Of a DNA stretch of 64,000 nucleotides, positions 18,692-28,766 are shown one piece after another. Position numbers and translations under genes: made by a program. The notes beneath the pieces were generated by a model. That model saw only the letters and a list, made by a program, of their open reading frames with translations. It was not told where the DNA came from and made no database searches. Location: assembly GCA_016717595.1 (NCBI GenBank), contig JADKFE010000031.1, positions 17,112 to 81,111 on the forward strand, in the 5' to 3' direction. Every line of letters begins with the position of its first letter. Position 1 is the stretch's first letter. This DNA comes from Deltaproteobacteria bacterium. Lineage in GTDB: Bacteria > Myxococcota_A > UBA796 > CAJQPC01.

Positions 18692-21446
18692 CTAGGGCGC
18701 CCTCCGCTCCTGCCGCCGCCGCTCCGCCTCCAGGTCGATAAGCGCGCTCGGCGCGAGGCCGGCCTCCCGCAGCCGAGGCCAGTGGCAGGTCACCAGCAGG
18801 AGCTGCAGGCCCGAGGCCGCCGCGGCGTCGAGCACCCGGCGCGTGCGCTCTAAGCGCGCCTCGTCGGTGGCCACGAGCGCGTCATCCAAGAGCACGGGCA
18901 GGCCGTCCTCACCGCCCAAGAGCCGGGCGAAGGCGAGGCGCATCACCAGGCCGAGCTGCTCCCGGGCGCCGAAGGACAGCTCATCAAAGGAGTCCGCGCC
19001 TTGGTCTCGGGAGATCTGTTTGAGGGCGTACCGTTCGTCAAACTTCGCCGTGGCGTCGGGGAAGATGAGGCGCAGAAGGCTGGCGACCTCTTGCTTGAAG
19101 GGGCGCGAGCAGGCGCTCTTGGGCGGCGGTGCGGCAGTCGTTCAGGGTCTCGTACAGGAGCTTCGCGGCTTCAGCGTCTTGGCGGGCCTCACCAAGCTCC
19201 GCGTCGGCGGCGTCGAGCTTGGCCTGCTGTTCGGCGAGGCGGTCGTGCAGGCCGATGGCCCCGGCCGCGCTCAGGGTGCCCGCGATCTCCGCCTTCTGTG
19301 TCTCGGCGTCTTTCATGCTCGTGCGGTTGAGCTCAAGGCCCGCGCCGCGCTCGCCGCGTCACGCTCAGCCTGCTCGGGGGTGCAGCTCGGCGAGGGCCCG
19401 CACGAGCTTCTGGTGCTCGGCGACGGCGCGCTGCTCGGCGGAGAGCTTCTGTTCGAGCTTGGCGCTGAGCGCGCTGTCTACGCCGTGCTCGGCGCGGTGG
19501 GCGGCGAGCTGGAGGCGCAGGCGCTCCACCCGGGCGCTGGCCTCGGCGCTGGCCTTGGCCGACTGTGTGGCGTCGGTGAGCAGGCCCTTGAGGTTGGCCT
19601 CTTCACGCACGAGGGCGTCGCGGACCTCGTCCAAGGCGAGCTGGGCGTCACGCTCGTGCTGCTCGGCCTCGTTCAGCCGCGCGCCTAGCTCACTTCGCTC
19701 GGGCAGGGGCGGGTCGCCGGGCTCGGAGCAGGCGTCGCGGGCCTGCTGGGCGCGGCGGGCGGCGGCGTCGCGCTGGTTGAGCTCCTCCTCCAACGCCGGC
19801 AGGCCCTTGGGCGCGATCTCCCGCAGCTTGGCCTGGGCCTCGGTGAGCCGGGCCTCGATCTCCCGGCGGCGCTGGGCGGCCTCCCGGGCCTCCTCGATGG
19901 TCTTGTGGCCCTCGGCCTGAAGCGCGGCGCGGAGGGTGTGTTTGGCGTCGTGGGCGGCCTCGCGCAGCTTGTGGAGATCCGCCCCGCCTGGGCGCAGCCC
20001 CAAGGCCACAACATCCCCCACGGTGATCGTCTCGGGCTCCACGGCGTGAATCGTCGCCGACTCCCCGGCGCTCATCGTGCGCTCGCCGCGCTCGTCGATG
20101 AGGGTGAACGGCCGCAGGGCCGTGAGCACCAAGGTGGCCGCGGCGCCCTCCAGGCGGCTCGTGTGTTTGAGGGCGTCGGCCTGGAGCGCCTCCAAGCGGC
20201 TGAGCCCGGCGTCATCGGGGCGCAGCGCGCGCTGCTCGGCCTCAGACGCCACCCGCTGCTCTTTGGCGGCCAAGGCGCGGCGCAGGCGCTCTTGGTCCAC
20301 ACGCTGGGCCTCGGCGGCGTCAAGGGTCTCGCGGTGGGCGCGTAGGCGGCGACACAGACGACCGGCGCGCTCAAACGCCACGCGGCGGGACTGCACCTCG
20401 GCGCGCTGGGGCGGCAGGCGGGCCTCGGCGCGGGCGACGTCCTCCTGAGCCTGGGCGTGGCGCTGGGTCAGGGCCGGGGCGGCGGACTCAGCCTCGGCGG
20501 ACTCGGCGAGCAGGGCCTCACGCTGGCGCTGGGTGCTGGCGAGGAGCTGGGCCTCGGCCTCGACCTGGCCCCGGCGGGCGTCGAGCTCGCCCAGGCCGTC
20601 TTTGAGCTTCTGAATTCGCATCACCTCGGACTGTGCGGCGCGGTGGCGCTCGTCCAGGCGCGGCTGCTCTCGGCGCAGGCGGTCGAGGTCTTGCTCCAGT
20701 CGCGCGTGGCGATCGACGGCGGCGTCGTGCTCTTTGAGCTGATCCCGCAGGCGATCCCGCTCGGCTTTGGCCGCCGCGGCCGCAGACGTCGCCTTCACCA
20801 TCGGGGCGTCGGCACGTTTGACGAGCTGGCCGCCCTCGGTGTAGTGCCGCAGGTACTCCGTCCGGACTTTTTGCAGAAGCTCCTCAGCGCCCTCACCGCC
20901 GAGCACGGCGCCGCTCATCGACGCGAGGCGCTCGCCAAGGCTCGCCCGGGCGGCCTCGGTCTTCACGTCTTCGTTCGGGGAGCGCCCGCTCTCGCCTTGC
21001 ATCACCCGCACCAGGGGCCACACACCTTGGTCTTCAGGCTTGAGCTCGCCGCTGCGCGCCGTCTCACCGACGCCGAGCACACCCCGCAGGCGCTCTTCAG
21101 CCTCGGTCCCGGCCAGCTCGACGACGCCGTCTTTGGGCGACGACACCCGCAGGGCGCTCTTGGAGGCGGCGGCGCCCGCGAAGAGCTTCTCCACGGTGTA
21201 GGTGACGCCACCCCGCACAAACACCACCTTCACCCGAGGGCGGCCGTCGCCGTGGGGCTTGATGGCGCGGTGGCGGGCGGTCTCGCCGCGGGCGGTGAGC
21301 GTGAGGGCGTCCCAGATCGCGGCGAGCAGGGTGGACTTGCCGATCTCGTTGGGCCCATAGATGACGTTGAGCCCCGCCGCGAACGTGAGCGTGAGGGGCC
21401 CGGCGACGCCTTTGTATTGTTCGACCTCGACGGAGAGGATCCTCAC
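18692..21446 (-). CDS. SbcC/Rad50-like ATPase (several frame breaks)
   Basis: N-terminal Walker A YGPNEIGKST (about residues 31-40) in MRILSVEVEQYKGVAGPL, two long Ala/Arg/Glu coiled coils, and a C-terminal lobe with the signature SFGAREQLGLVMRLAFARLL and Walker B LPVLLDDALVATDEARL. Between the coils there is no CxxC zinc hook; instead a small beta-rich module (LVLTALRPFTLIDERG...ITVGDVVALGLRPGG). The frame is broken by two compensating indels at about 19340-19372 and by one near 19105 (CCCC run); repaired length is about 917 residues. It overlaps the upstream nuclease gene by 4 nt, so the two form a DNA end-processing complex like SbcCD or YhaON. Homologues repair double-strand breaks. Confidence 0.85.
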
Positions 21447-22561
21447 GCCGCACCCTGGCGCAGGCGGTAGAGGAGCTGCAGCGCCCGGGCGGCGGCGGCG
21501 TCTGTGGCCTCAACACGCACCTGCAGGCGCTCCACGGCGGCGCGCACATAGCCGTCGCTGGCGAGGCCGAGGAGCTCCTCGCGGGTGGGCGCGGGCAAGA
21601 CCCCCTCACCGCGCACCCGCAGGTGCAAAAGCCGCCCGCGGGCGTCGTCCAACACACGGTCCAGCAGGCCGAAGTCGTCCAGTGACAGAGCGCCGCGGAG
21701 CTCCAAGCGCACGAGCGTGTCGCCGGGGTTCGTGAGGCCCTCAAAGAAGCGGGCCAACATCATCACCTGCTCGCGGCTGGAGAGGCTGGCCTCGTGGCGA
21801 ATCCAGCGGGTGCGGGCCACGGCGAGGGGCGCCACCTGGGCGGGCTCGCCGGGGCCGGGCAGCTCGACGAGCAGGACGTGCCCGGGGGAGTTGTCCTTAA
21901 ACGAGGTGGGCTCGGGGGCCCCGGCGTACCAGCTCCGCTCATCGACCTGCTTGAGCCCGTGCCAGTCGCCCAGCGCCACATAGTCGAGGTTGGCGTCTTT
22001 GGCGCGGGAGACGTCCACGACGTTCTGGGCGGACTCCGAGGAGAAGCTCTGCACGCCGCCATGGGCCAGGCCGACCCGCACGGCGTCGGGGGCCAGATCC
22101 CGCCCGGCCTCGGCGGACCAGTGGCGCGAGGGGTCGTCGGCGGAGTGTCGGCGCAAGAGCGGCGCGGGGAGGATGACCGCGGCGCCGTCTTGAATCGCGA
22201 CGGGGGCCTGGGAGAGCAGCACCTCGACGTTCGGCGGCTTGCGTGAGGTGAACCGATCCGTGCGGTAGACGCTGTCGGCGCCGCCGTGGTCGTGGTTGCC
22301 GGGCAAGATGTACACCGGCCGCCCGAGGTCGCGCAGGCGGTCGCAGGTCTGCACGATGAGCCGCTGCTCGACGGTGTTGGCGTCGAAGAAGTCGCCGGCG
22401 ACCATCACCACCGAGGCGTCGTGCTCACGCGCCGCGTCGCCGATGCGCGTGAGCGACTCCAGCCGCGCCTCACGCATCTTCGCGGCCTGGTCGCCCTCCA
22501 CCCAATGGAAAGGCATCCCGAGCTGAAGGTCCGAGGTGTGGATGAAGCGCAGCGGCGGCAT
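21443..22561 (-). CDS. SbcD/Mre11-like metallophosphoesterase (DNA exonuclease)
   Basis: 372 residues with the five calcineurin-like metal motifs in order: HTSDLQLG, VAGDFFDAN, LPGNHDHG, VGLAHGG and ALGDWHG. The capping domain (AGAPEPTSFKDNSPGHVLLVEL) is that of SbcD/YhaO-type DNA repair nucleases. The catalytic His in GNHDH is kept. It lies first in a two-gene operon with the Rad50-like ATPase (ATGA overlap at 21443-21446). Mre11-type partners trim broken or hairpin DNA ends in an ATP-controlled manner. Start MPPLRFIHTSD is the natural family start. Confidence 0.9.
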   Translation of the reverse strand: MPPLRFIHTSDLQLGMPFHWVEGDQAAKMREARLESLTRIGDAAREHDASVVMVAGDFFDANTVEQRLIVQTCDRLRDLGRPVYILPGNHDHGGADSVYRTDRFTSRKPPNVEVLLSQAPVAIQDGAAVILPAPLLRRHSADDPSRHWSAEAGRDLAPDAVRVGLAHGGVQSFSSESAQNVVDVSRAKDANLDYVALGDWHGLKQVDERSWYAGAPEPTSFKDNSPGHVLLVELPGPGEPAQVAPLAVARTRWIRHEASLSSREQVMMLARFFEGLTNPGDTLVRLELRGALSLDDFGLLDRVLDDARGRLLHLRVRGEGVLPAPTREELLGLASDGYVRAAVERLQVRVEATDAAAARALQLLYRLRQGAA

Positions 22562-22602
22562 GGCGGGCCAGGGAGGAGGCGGGAGGAGCGGCGGTGGCGC
22601 CT

Positions 22603-22608
22603 AGCATA
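22603..22608 (-). promoter_or_regulatory. Possible -10 element (TATGCT) of the SbcDC-like operon
   Basis: TATGCT on the minus strand, 41 nt before ATG 22561, in a 140-bp gap otherwise without features. No clear -35 box. Confidence 0.3.
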
Positions 22609-22701
22609 ACGCCGCCGGGGCCTGGGTGGGGGCGCGGTGTGTGAGGGGGAGGCGCGCCGCTCCGAGGATCGTAGGAGGCTTCTGTCAGAGATGGAAGCGC
22701 C

Positions 22702-25110
22702 TCAGCCCCGCGCCCCCCGCACCAGCTTCGTCACCTCCAAGATCGTCACCGGGATCAGCCCCAACAAGAAGCACAGTCCGATCTCGCCCAAGGTCAGCGG
22801 GTGCAGGCCGAAGACGGCGCGTATGCCGGGCACAAAGTGCATGCCCACCTGGGCGGCGCCGGTGAGGGTGACGACGGCCAACAGCCGCAGGTTGGACGCC
22901 GCGCCGAGCTGGGGCAGGGTGCGGGTGTCGCTGCGGGCGGCGAAGGAGCGCATCAGCTCGGAGAAGACCAAGGTGGTGAACGCGAGGTCGCGGGCGGCGT
23001 CGGTGGGGCCGTGATCGAGGGCCCAGAGGTACACGCCTAAGGTCAGCGCGGCCTCTAAGGCGCCCACCACGGCGACGCGGAGCCACTGGGCCCGGCCCAA
23101 CATCGGCTCGGCGGCGTCGCGCGGCGGGCGCTTGAGCACGTCGTCTTGGGTGGGGTCTAAGGAGAGCGCCAGGGCGGGCAGGCCGTCGGTGACGAGGTTG
23201 ATCCACAGGAGGTGGATCGGCAGAAGCGGCACGGGCAGGCCGGCCAGCGCCGCGATGAGCATCAGGAGCAGCTCGGCGGCGTTTCCGGTGAGCAGGTACA
23301 CGAGCGTCTTGCGGATGTTGTCGAAGATCGCGCGGCCCTCACGCACCCCGGCGATGATCGACGCGAAGTTGTCGTCGGCGAGCACGATGTCCGCGGCCTC
23401 CCGGGTGACCTCGGTGCCCGCGATGCCCATGGCCACGCCGACGTGGGCCTCTTTGAGGGCCGGGGCGTCGTTCACGCCGTCGCCGGTCATCGCCACGATG
23501 GCGCCTTTGGCTTTCCATTCGCGCACGATGTTGAGCTTCTCTTCAGGGCTCACCCGGGCGTGAACCCGCTCGTCGGGGGGCTCTCCCTCGGCCAAGATGC
23601 CCATCTCCCGGGCGATGGCCAAGGCCGTGACCTTCTGATCGCCGGTGATCATCACGGTGACGATGCCCGCGCCCCGGGCCTCGGCCACGGCGGCGACGGC
23701 CTCGGGGCGCGGAGGGTCGGCCAGGCCGATGAGCCCCATCAAGGTGAGGCCGGCCTCGTCTGGGCCCTCGCCTTTGGCCACGGCGAGCACCCGCAGGCCC
23801 CGCGCGGCCAAGGCGTCGTTCTCGGCCTGGGCGCGCTCGGCGCCGTGTGAGCACAGAGGCAGCACGCTCTCGATGCCGCCCTTCATGTACAGTCGGTTGC
23901 CCTCGCGGAAGATGGACATGCGGCGGAGGTTTGTGTCGAATGGGCGCTCAAACACCCGGGGCTCGGCGGCCTCGATGGCCTCACGGGTGACCCCACGCTC
24001 GGCGGCGAGCTGGAGGATCGCCAGCTCTGTGGTGTCGCCGCCGCGAGAGGCCAGCTCGGCGTCACAGCAGGCGGCGGCGGCCCACAGAAGCGCCTGCTCA
24101 TCAGGGGCGACCAAGGCCCGCGCGGTCATCTGCCCGGTGGTGAGCGTGCCCGTCTTGTCGGTGCAGACCACAGACGTGGCGCCTAAGGTCTCGACGGCCA
24201 TCAGCTTTCGCACGAGCACATGGCGGGCGGCGAGGCGCTGCACCCCCACGGCCAAGGCGAGGCTCACCACGACGGGCAGGCCTTCAGGCACCGCGGCCAC
24301 GGCGAGGGACACCGAGCTGAGCAGCACGTCGAGCCAAGGCTGGGCGCGGTACACACCGAGCGCCGCGACCAGGGCGACCACGACGAGGCAGGCCTTGATG
24401 AGCGTGCTGGTGACGTGGTTGAGCTGGAGCTGCAGCGGCGTGAGGCCCTCCTCAGCGTCGCCCAGAAGCTTGGCGATGCGGCCGATCTCGGTGTTCATGC
24501 CCGTCTTGAGCACCTCGGCCACGCCCACCCCGGCGGTGATCGACGTGCCCGCGAAGACCTGGTCGGTGCGCTCAGCGATGGGCGCGTCGTCCGCCACAGG
24601 CGCCGTGCTCTTCTCCACAGCCTCGCTCTCCCCGGTGAGCGCGGCCTCGTCCACCCGAAGCGCGTGGGCCTCGATCAGCCGGGCGTCGGCGGCGACCTTG
24701 TCCCCGGCCTCCAGCACCAGCAGATCCCCGACGACGATCTCCGCGGCGGGGATCTTGACGAGCTGGCCGTCGCGCCGGGCCGTGGCCCGGGGGGCGGTCA
24801 TCGCGCGCAGGGCCCGCACGGCGTCTTCAGCCCGGGACTCCTGGGAGTAGCCGATCACCGCGTTGAGGAGCACGATGGCGAGGATCGCGACGGCGTCCAC
24901 CCACTCCTTGAGCACCCCGGCGGCGATGGCGGCGGCGATCAGGAGGCCGATCACCGGGCTCATCAACTGCCGGGCGAAGAGGCGCCAGCGCGGCGTAGGC
25001 TCGGAGCGGTGAAGCTCGTTGGCGCCGTGCTCGGCGAGGCGCTGGGCGGCGTCTTGGGCGCTGAGGCCGGGGCGGGAGACGGCGGCCGGGGCGGCGGGGA
25101 CGATCGGCAT
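22702..25110 (-). CDS. P-type cation-transporting ATPase (P2A-like)
   Basis: 802 residues. Actuator-domain TGES at 159-162, phosphorylated Asp318 in CTDKTGT, hinge MTGDGVNDAPALK and membrane motif AAVPEGLPVVVSLALA (273-286) are intact. LWINLVTDGLPALALSLDP in M6 is typical of calcium/manganese P2A pumps, in which Asn and Asp bind the ion. The N-terminus carries the cation ATPase N-domain (LSAQDAAQRLAEHGANEL). Calcium or manganese export is likely, but substrate cannot be fixed by eye. It precedes the SbcDC-like pair on the same strand with 140 bp between, and begins 3 nt after the acetyltransferase stop, so transcription may be shared with that gene. Confidence 0.9.
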   Translation of the reverse strand: MPIVPAAPAAVSRPGLSAQDAAQRLAEHGANELHRSEPTPRWRLFARQLMSPVIGLLIAAAIAAGVLKEWVDAVAILAIVLLNAVIGYSQESRAEDAVRALRAMTAPRATARRDGQLVKIPAAEIVVGDLLVLEAGDKVAADARLIEAHALRVDEAALTGESEAVEKSTAPVADDAPIAERTDQVFAGTSITAGVGVAEVLKTGMNTEIGRIAKLLGDAEEGLTPLQLQLNHVTSTLIKACLVVVALVAALGVYRAQPWLDVLLSSVSLAVAAVPEGLPVVVSLALAVGVQRLAARHVLVRKLMAVETLGATSVVCTDKTGTLTTGQMTARALVAPDEQALLWAAAACCDAELASRGGDTTELAILQLAAERGVTREAIEAAEPRVFERPFDTNLRRMSIFREGNRLYMKGGIESVLPLCSHGAERAQAENDALAARGLRVLAVAKGEGPDEAGLTLMGLIGLADPPRPEAVAAVAEARGAGIVTVMITGDQKVTALAIAREMGILAEGEPPDERVHARVSPEEKLNIVREWKAKGAIVAMTGDGVNDAPALKEAHVGVAMGIAGTEVTREAADIVLADDNFASIIAGVREGRAIFDNIRKTLVYLLTGNAAELLLMLIAALAGLPVPLLPIHLLWINLVTDGLPALALSLDPTQDDVLKRPPRDAAEPMLGRAQWLRVAVVGALEAALTLGVYLWALDHGPTDAARDLAFTTLVFSELMRSFAARSDTRTLPQLGAASNLRLLAVVTLTGAAQVGMHFVPGIRAVFGLHPLTLGEIGLCFLLGLIPVTILEVTKLVRGARG

Positions 25111-25113
25111 GGG

Positions 25114-25797
25114 TCAGACCAGGGGGTGACGGCTCACGGGCTGCACTCGGGGGTGATCCCTGAGGTTAAGCACATAGCGCACCATCTTCTTGCCATAAAA
25201 GTTAAATTCGCCTTTTGGCTCAAATCCCCACGAGCGGAGCTGGCGGTTGGCGCCCTCGTTCTCGACCTCCGTGGTGATCTTCACCTGATCGTGGCCGCGG
25301 GCGAGCAGGTCATCGAACAGAACCTTGTTGATGTGGCCTGAGACCCGTTTTCCCCGAAGCTCTGGCGCGAAGGAGCAAAACAGCGACTCCGCCGGGACGG
25401 CGTCTTGGCCGGCGTCGCTCACTTTGAAGTACCGGAGCGTCTGGGAGAGCCGCGCGAGAACCTGGGGGCGCTTGAGAACGCCCGCCGCGGCCGCCGCGCC
25501 CAAGACCAGGGCCCGGGAGCGCATCAGCGTGCGCATCATCGGCTCGGCGTCGATGGACCCGGCGATGAAGCCTTTGACGACGCCGTCCTCCTCGTACACG
25601 AAGCCCAAGAAGTAGGGGCTGTCGACCAGGCCCCGGTAGAGCTCCACCAAGAAGCGGCGGCCGAGCTGGGCCCACAAGGAGCTGCCCATGGCGGCCTCGT
25701 GGAGCGCGGCGACGGGCTCGGCGTCGCGGTTCTGCATCGGGCGGATCGCGGCGAGCACCGCGGGGTCTACGGGGAAGGGCGAGAGGTCCGTGGGCAT
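25114..25797 (-). CDS. GNAT-family N-acetyltransferase
   Basis: About 227 residues. IRPMQNRDAEPVAALHEAAMG opens a GNAT fold; PYFLGFVYEEDGVVKGFIAGSID is the central beta hairpin, and the acetyl-CoA-binding region is probably FCSFAPELRGKRVSGHINKVLFDDLLARG, with NEGANRQLRSWGFEPKGEFNFYGKKM as the typical C-terminal strand-helix. Substrate is unknown. I prefer the ATG at 25797, which follows a GAAGGGG stretch; an in-frame ATG at 25821 is possible. It ends 3 nt before the P-type ATPase gene. Confidence 0.72.
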   Translation of the reverse strand: MPTDLSPFPVDPAVLAAIRPMQNRDAEPVAALHEAAMGSSLWAQLGRRFLVELYRGLVDSPYFLGFVYEEDGVVKGFIAGSIDAEPMMRTLMRSRALVLGAAAAAGVLKRPQVLARLSQTLRYFKVSDAGQDAVPAESLFCSFAPELRGKRVSGHINKVLFDDLLARGHDQVKITTEVENEGANRQLRSWGFEPKGEFNFYGKKMVRYVLNLRDHPRVQPVSRHPLV

Positions 25798-25876
25798 GGC
25801 CCCTTCTACCTTGTGCGCCATCGCGGCGCTCGCAGGTTACGTCTCTGATCTCCCTTCTCGTCTGGACAATCGCCTC

Positions 25877-26542
25877 ATGCGCACCCCCTCCGAGACGCGC
25901 CTCTCCGAGCTCTTCATCGGCATCGCCGGGCTCATCGGCGCCGGAAAGTCTACCCTCGCCACGGCCTTGGGCGAGCACCTGGGCCTGCCGGTGTACTACG
26001 AGCCCGTCGCCGACAACGAGTACCTCGCCGACTTCTACCGCGACACCGCGCGTTACTCCTTCGCCACGCAGATCTACCTGCTCAACCGGCGCTTCGCCCA
26101 GCACCAAGAGATCATCTGGCGCGGCGGCGGCGGCGTTCAAGACCGCACGATCTACGAGGACGCGGTCTTCGCGAAGATGCTCAGCGAGTCCGGCCTGATG
26201 GACGCCCGGGACTACCGCACCTACCTCCAGCTCTTCCGCCACATGTCCAACTTCATGTGCCGCCCCAACGTGATCATCTACCTCGACGTGAAGCCCGAGC
26301 GCTCCATGGAGCGTGTGCGGTCCCGCAACCGCGAGGTCGAGAGCGGCCTCACGCTGGAGTACCTCACGGCCCTGCACGCCGAGTACGAGCGTTTCATCGG
26401 CGAGATCAGCCGCACCATCCCCGTGATCCGCGTGGACTGGGACTCCTTCCGCGACGTTCAAGAGATGGCCCAGGTCATCGAGCGTGAGTACCTCACCGGC
26501 AACTTCTTGCGTGAGGTGCAGTGGAGCCCGGCGCGGGGGTGA
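25877..26542 (+). CDS. Deoxynucleoside kinase (deoxyadenosine/deoxyguanosine type)
   Basis: Phosphorylates deoxynucleosides in the salvage pathway. 221 residues with P-loop GLIGAGKS (18-25), the substrate-binding EPVADNEYLADFYRD, the DRT catalytic motif in VQDRTIYEDAVFA, and the lid RSRNREVESGL. The pattern ARYSFATQIYLLNRRFAQHQEI is typical of bacterial dAdo/dGuo kinases. The ATG at 25877 gives a natural start; a longer upstream frame overlaps the divergent acetyltransferase and is not needed. Intact. Confidence 0.92.
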   Translation: MRTPSETRLSELFIGIAGLIGAGKSTLATALGEHLGLPVYYEPVADNEYLADFYRDTARYSFATQIYLLNRRFAQHQEIIWRGGGGVQDRTIYEDAVFAKMLSESGLMDARDYRTYLQLFRHMSNFMCRPNVIIYLDVKPERSMERVRSRNREVESGLTLEYLTALHAEYERFIGEISRTIPVIRVDWDSFRDVQEMAQVIEREYLTGNFLREVQWSPARG

Positions 26543-26558
26543 GGGGCGTCTCCTCCTG

Positions 26559-26564
26559 TATAGT
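26559..26564 (+). promoter_or_regulatory. Possible -10 element (TATAGT) of the Septu-like module
   Basis: TATAGT in a small AT-rich dip 32 nt before the ATG at 26597, between the kinase stop and the ATPase. A -35 box is not evident. Confidence 0.35.
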
Positions 26565-26596
26565 TTGCCCCCTACCAATCTCCGACGCGGCCACCC

Positions 26597-27978
26597 ATGT
26601 ACCTCAAGCGCCTCACACTCAAGAATATTAAGTGTTTCGCTGACGCGACGCTGAGCCTGCCCGGAGAGGGCGGCTACGCTGGGTGGAACGTGCTGCTCGG
26701 AGTAAACAGCACGGGGAAGTCGACGGTGTTGCAAGCGGCGGCCCTCGCGCTGTTGGGGCCGGTGAGCGGCGCGCGGTTGCTGCAGCAGCCCGCGTCTTGG
26801 GTTCGCCAAGGCCAAACCTTTGGGAAGCTCGAAGCGGAGATCGCCCACAACCCTGACATCGAGGCATCGCCGGGGGTCAACCGCGCAAGTCGCCTTATCT
26901 GGCGCGGCTGGTCGTGAGCGGTCACGAGCGTGTAGAGGTCGAGGGCCTAGAGTTGGTGCAGCCGCAGCTCGCGTTGCCTTCAGCGCTCCGAAATAGCCTT
27001 AACGCCGGCCCCTACTCCGGTCGCGCTGGGTGGTTCTCGACGGGCTATGGGCCGTTCCGGCGGCTCACCGGGGGCGGCGGCGAAGAGAACATGAGCATCC
27101 TCTACGGCGGCGGCCGGGAGGCGCGGCACCTCACCTTGTTTCGGGAGAGCGCGGCGCTCACCAACGTCGAGCGTTGGCTCACCGATCTACACAGCCGCGC
27201 CGTAGACCCGGCCCTGCCCGAGCCCATGAAGCAGTCCGCGCAGCGTGACCTCGAGGTGACGAGAGAGCTCCTGCGCACGCTCTTGCCCCAAGGGGTCGAG
27301 GTGGAGGAGGTCTCCAGCCTCGGCGTCACCTTCCGCTCACCGCTGGGCGCGCGGGTCGGGCTCAACCAGCTCAGCGACGGCTATCGCAGCTTCTTGGCGC
27401 TCGTGATCGACCTGCTCAAGCAGCTCGCGGACTCCGGCGGCCTCGGCGTGACCCACGACGCCACTGGCGCCCCGGTGATCCCCGCCGAGGGCGTTGTGCT
27501 CATCGACGAGGCTGACACCCACCTGCACCCCTCATGGCAGCGGGATCTGGGCTTCCACCTCTGCAAGGTCTTCCCCAAACTGCAGTTTATCGTCACCAGC
27601 CACAGCCCCTTCGTCGCCCAGGCCGCGCGTCCCGACGGGCTGTTCTTGGTGCGAAAAGACGCTGACGGTGCGGTGACGATCACACCCTCCGATCGTTCCG
27701 TGCGTGGCTGGCGCGCGGATCAGATCCTGCTCAGCGACCTCTTCGGCTTGGAGTCCACCCGCGACCCCGAGACCGACGCCTTGCTCGCCGAGCACGACTC
27801 CTTGGCCAGCCTCGTGGCGCCCGACGCTGCGGCCCTCGCCCGGCGAGAGGTCGTGCGTGCGCTCTTGGCCGAGCGTCTGACCGCGCCGGGGGACAGCCTC
27901 GCCGAGCGGGAGCGATCACGAGAGATGGCCGCGCTGGTGGAGGCGCGCCTCCGGCGCCTGCGGGGCGACACGCCATGA
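26597..27978 (+). CDS. AAA ATPase of a Septu-like (PtuA-type) defence pair (frame break near 26890)
   Basis: The N-terminus MYLKRLTLKNIKCFADATLSLP leads to a P-loop GVNSTGKS (35-42), the usual start of PtuA/OLD-like ABC ATPases. Downstream come the signature-like LNQLSDGYRSFLALVIDLLKQL, Walker B VVLIDEADTHLHPSWQRDL and the switch His in FIVTSHSPFVAQAA. The frame shifts near 26890: the first frame ends at 26917, the second reads PYLARLVVSGHERVEVEG; one missing base reunites them, about 460 residues. It overlaps the HNH gene by 4 nt (ATGA). In Septu the ATPase senses infection and the HNH partner acts; here that role is inferred from gene pairing. Confidence 0.8.
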
Positions 27979-28748
27979 TGCCGCTCACGCGCTTGTCTGA
28001 GGAGCAGGCGTTGAGCGCCGAGGCCCGCGCCGATCTCTACGCTCGTCACACAGAGGCCAGCCGACTGACGCCGCGCAGCGCCGAGATCGACGCGGTCTGG
28101 AGGGGTCTTTACAACACGCCCACCCGTGATGAGCTGGTGAGCGCCCTGCGCGCCATGTCCGATGGCAAGTGCGCCTACTGCGAGTGTGTTGACCCCCGCG
28201 ACGTGGAGCATTTTTACCCCAAGTCGCGGCACCCCGAGCGCATGTTCCGCTGGGACAACCTGCTCTTCGTCTGCAAGACATGCAACCTGGACAAGACCTC
28301 ACGTTTCCCGTTGGAAGGCACCCAGGCCCTCTTGATTGAGCCCAGCGCCGAGGATCCCGCCCGCTTCTTCTGGTGGGATCCCGTCACCGGGCGACCCCTC
28401 CTGGACAGCGAGCCGACGCGCCGCCGACGCGCTGAGGAGACGATCAAAATCCTCCCTCGGCTCAAGCACCAGGACCTCGCGGAGGAGCGACGCAAGCTGC
28501 GGTTGGATGTTTTGTTCTTCTTGACCGAGGTGCTAGAGGAGGTGCCCCGGCCTCCAGATGTCGTCGCGCGCCTCGCCACGCTGCTATCCCCGACCCAGCC
28601 CTGGCGAAGCGTGCTCCGCCAGCTCGTGAGCGAGGAGCCCACCGTCATCGCCGCGGTGCGTGCCCGAGCGCCGGAGCTCGCGCCGCTCCTCGACGCGCTG
28701 CCGCCGATGCCCCCCAGGCCGCTTGCCCCCCTTCCCCCAGCCCCCTGA
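27975..28748 (+). CDS. HNH endonuclease of a Septu-like (PtuB-type) defence pair
   Basis: 257 residues. The core is a zinc-supported HNH site: CAYCE (Cys66, Cys69), DVEHFYPKSRHPE with catalytic His79, and WDNLLFVCKTCNLDKTSRFP with Cys100, Cys103 and Asn104. This spacing, with a KS-x-HPE loop and a CxxCN, is that of PtuB/retron-associated HNH proteins. The rest is helical, and the last 20 residues are Pro-rich. ATGA overlap with the ATPase implies coupled translation and a complex. In Septu systems the HNH enzyme is the toxic or DNA-cleaving effector. Other HNH roles cannot be excluded without a search. Confidence 0.85.
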   Translation: MMPLTRLSEEQALSAEARADLYARHTEASRLTPRSAEIDAVWRGLYNTPTRDELVSALRAMSDGKCAYCECVDPRDVEHFYPKSRHPERMFRWDNLLFVCKTCNLDKTSRFPLEGTQALLIEPSAEDPARFFWWDPVTGRPLLDSEPTRRRRAEETIKILPRLKHQDLAEERRKLRLDVLFFLTEVLEEVPRPPDVVARLATLLSPTQPWRSVLRQLVSEEPTVIAAVRARAPELAPLLDALPPMPPRPLAPLPPAP

Positions 28749-28766
28749 GGTGTGAACCTTCCCGCG

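Noticed and set aside
27975..28748. HNH gene as part of a homing endonuclease or intron
   Set aside because: It is a free-standing gene in an ATGA-coupled pair with an ATPase, with no intron or intein boundary nearby.
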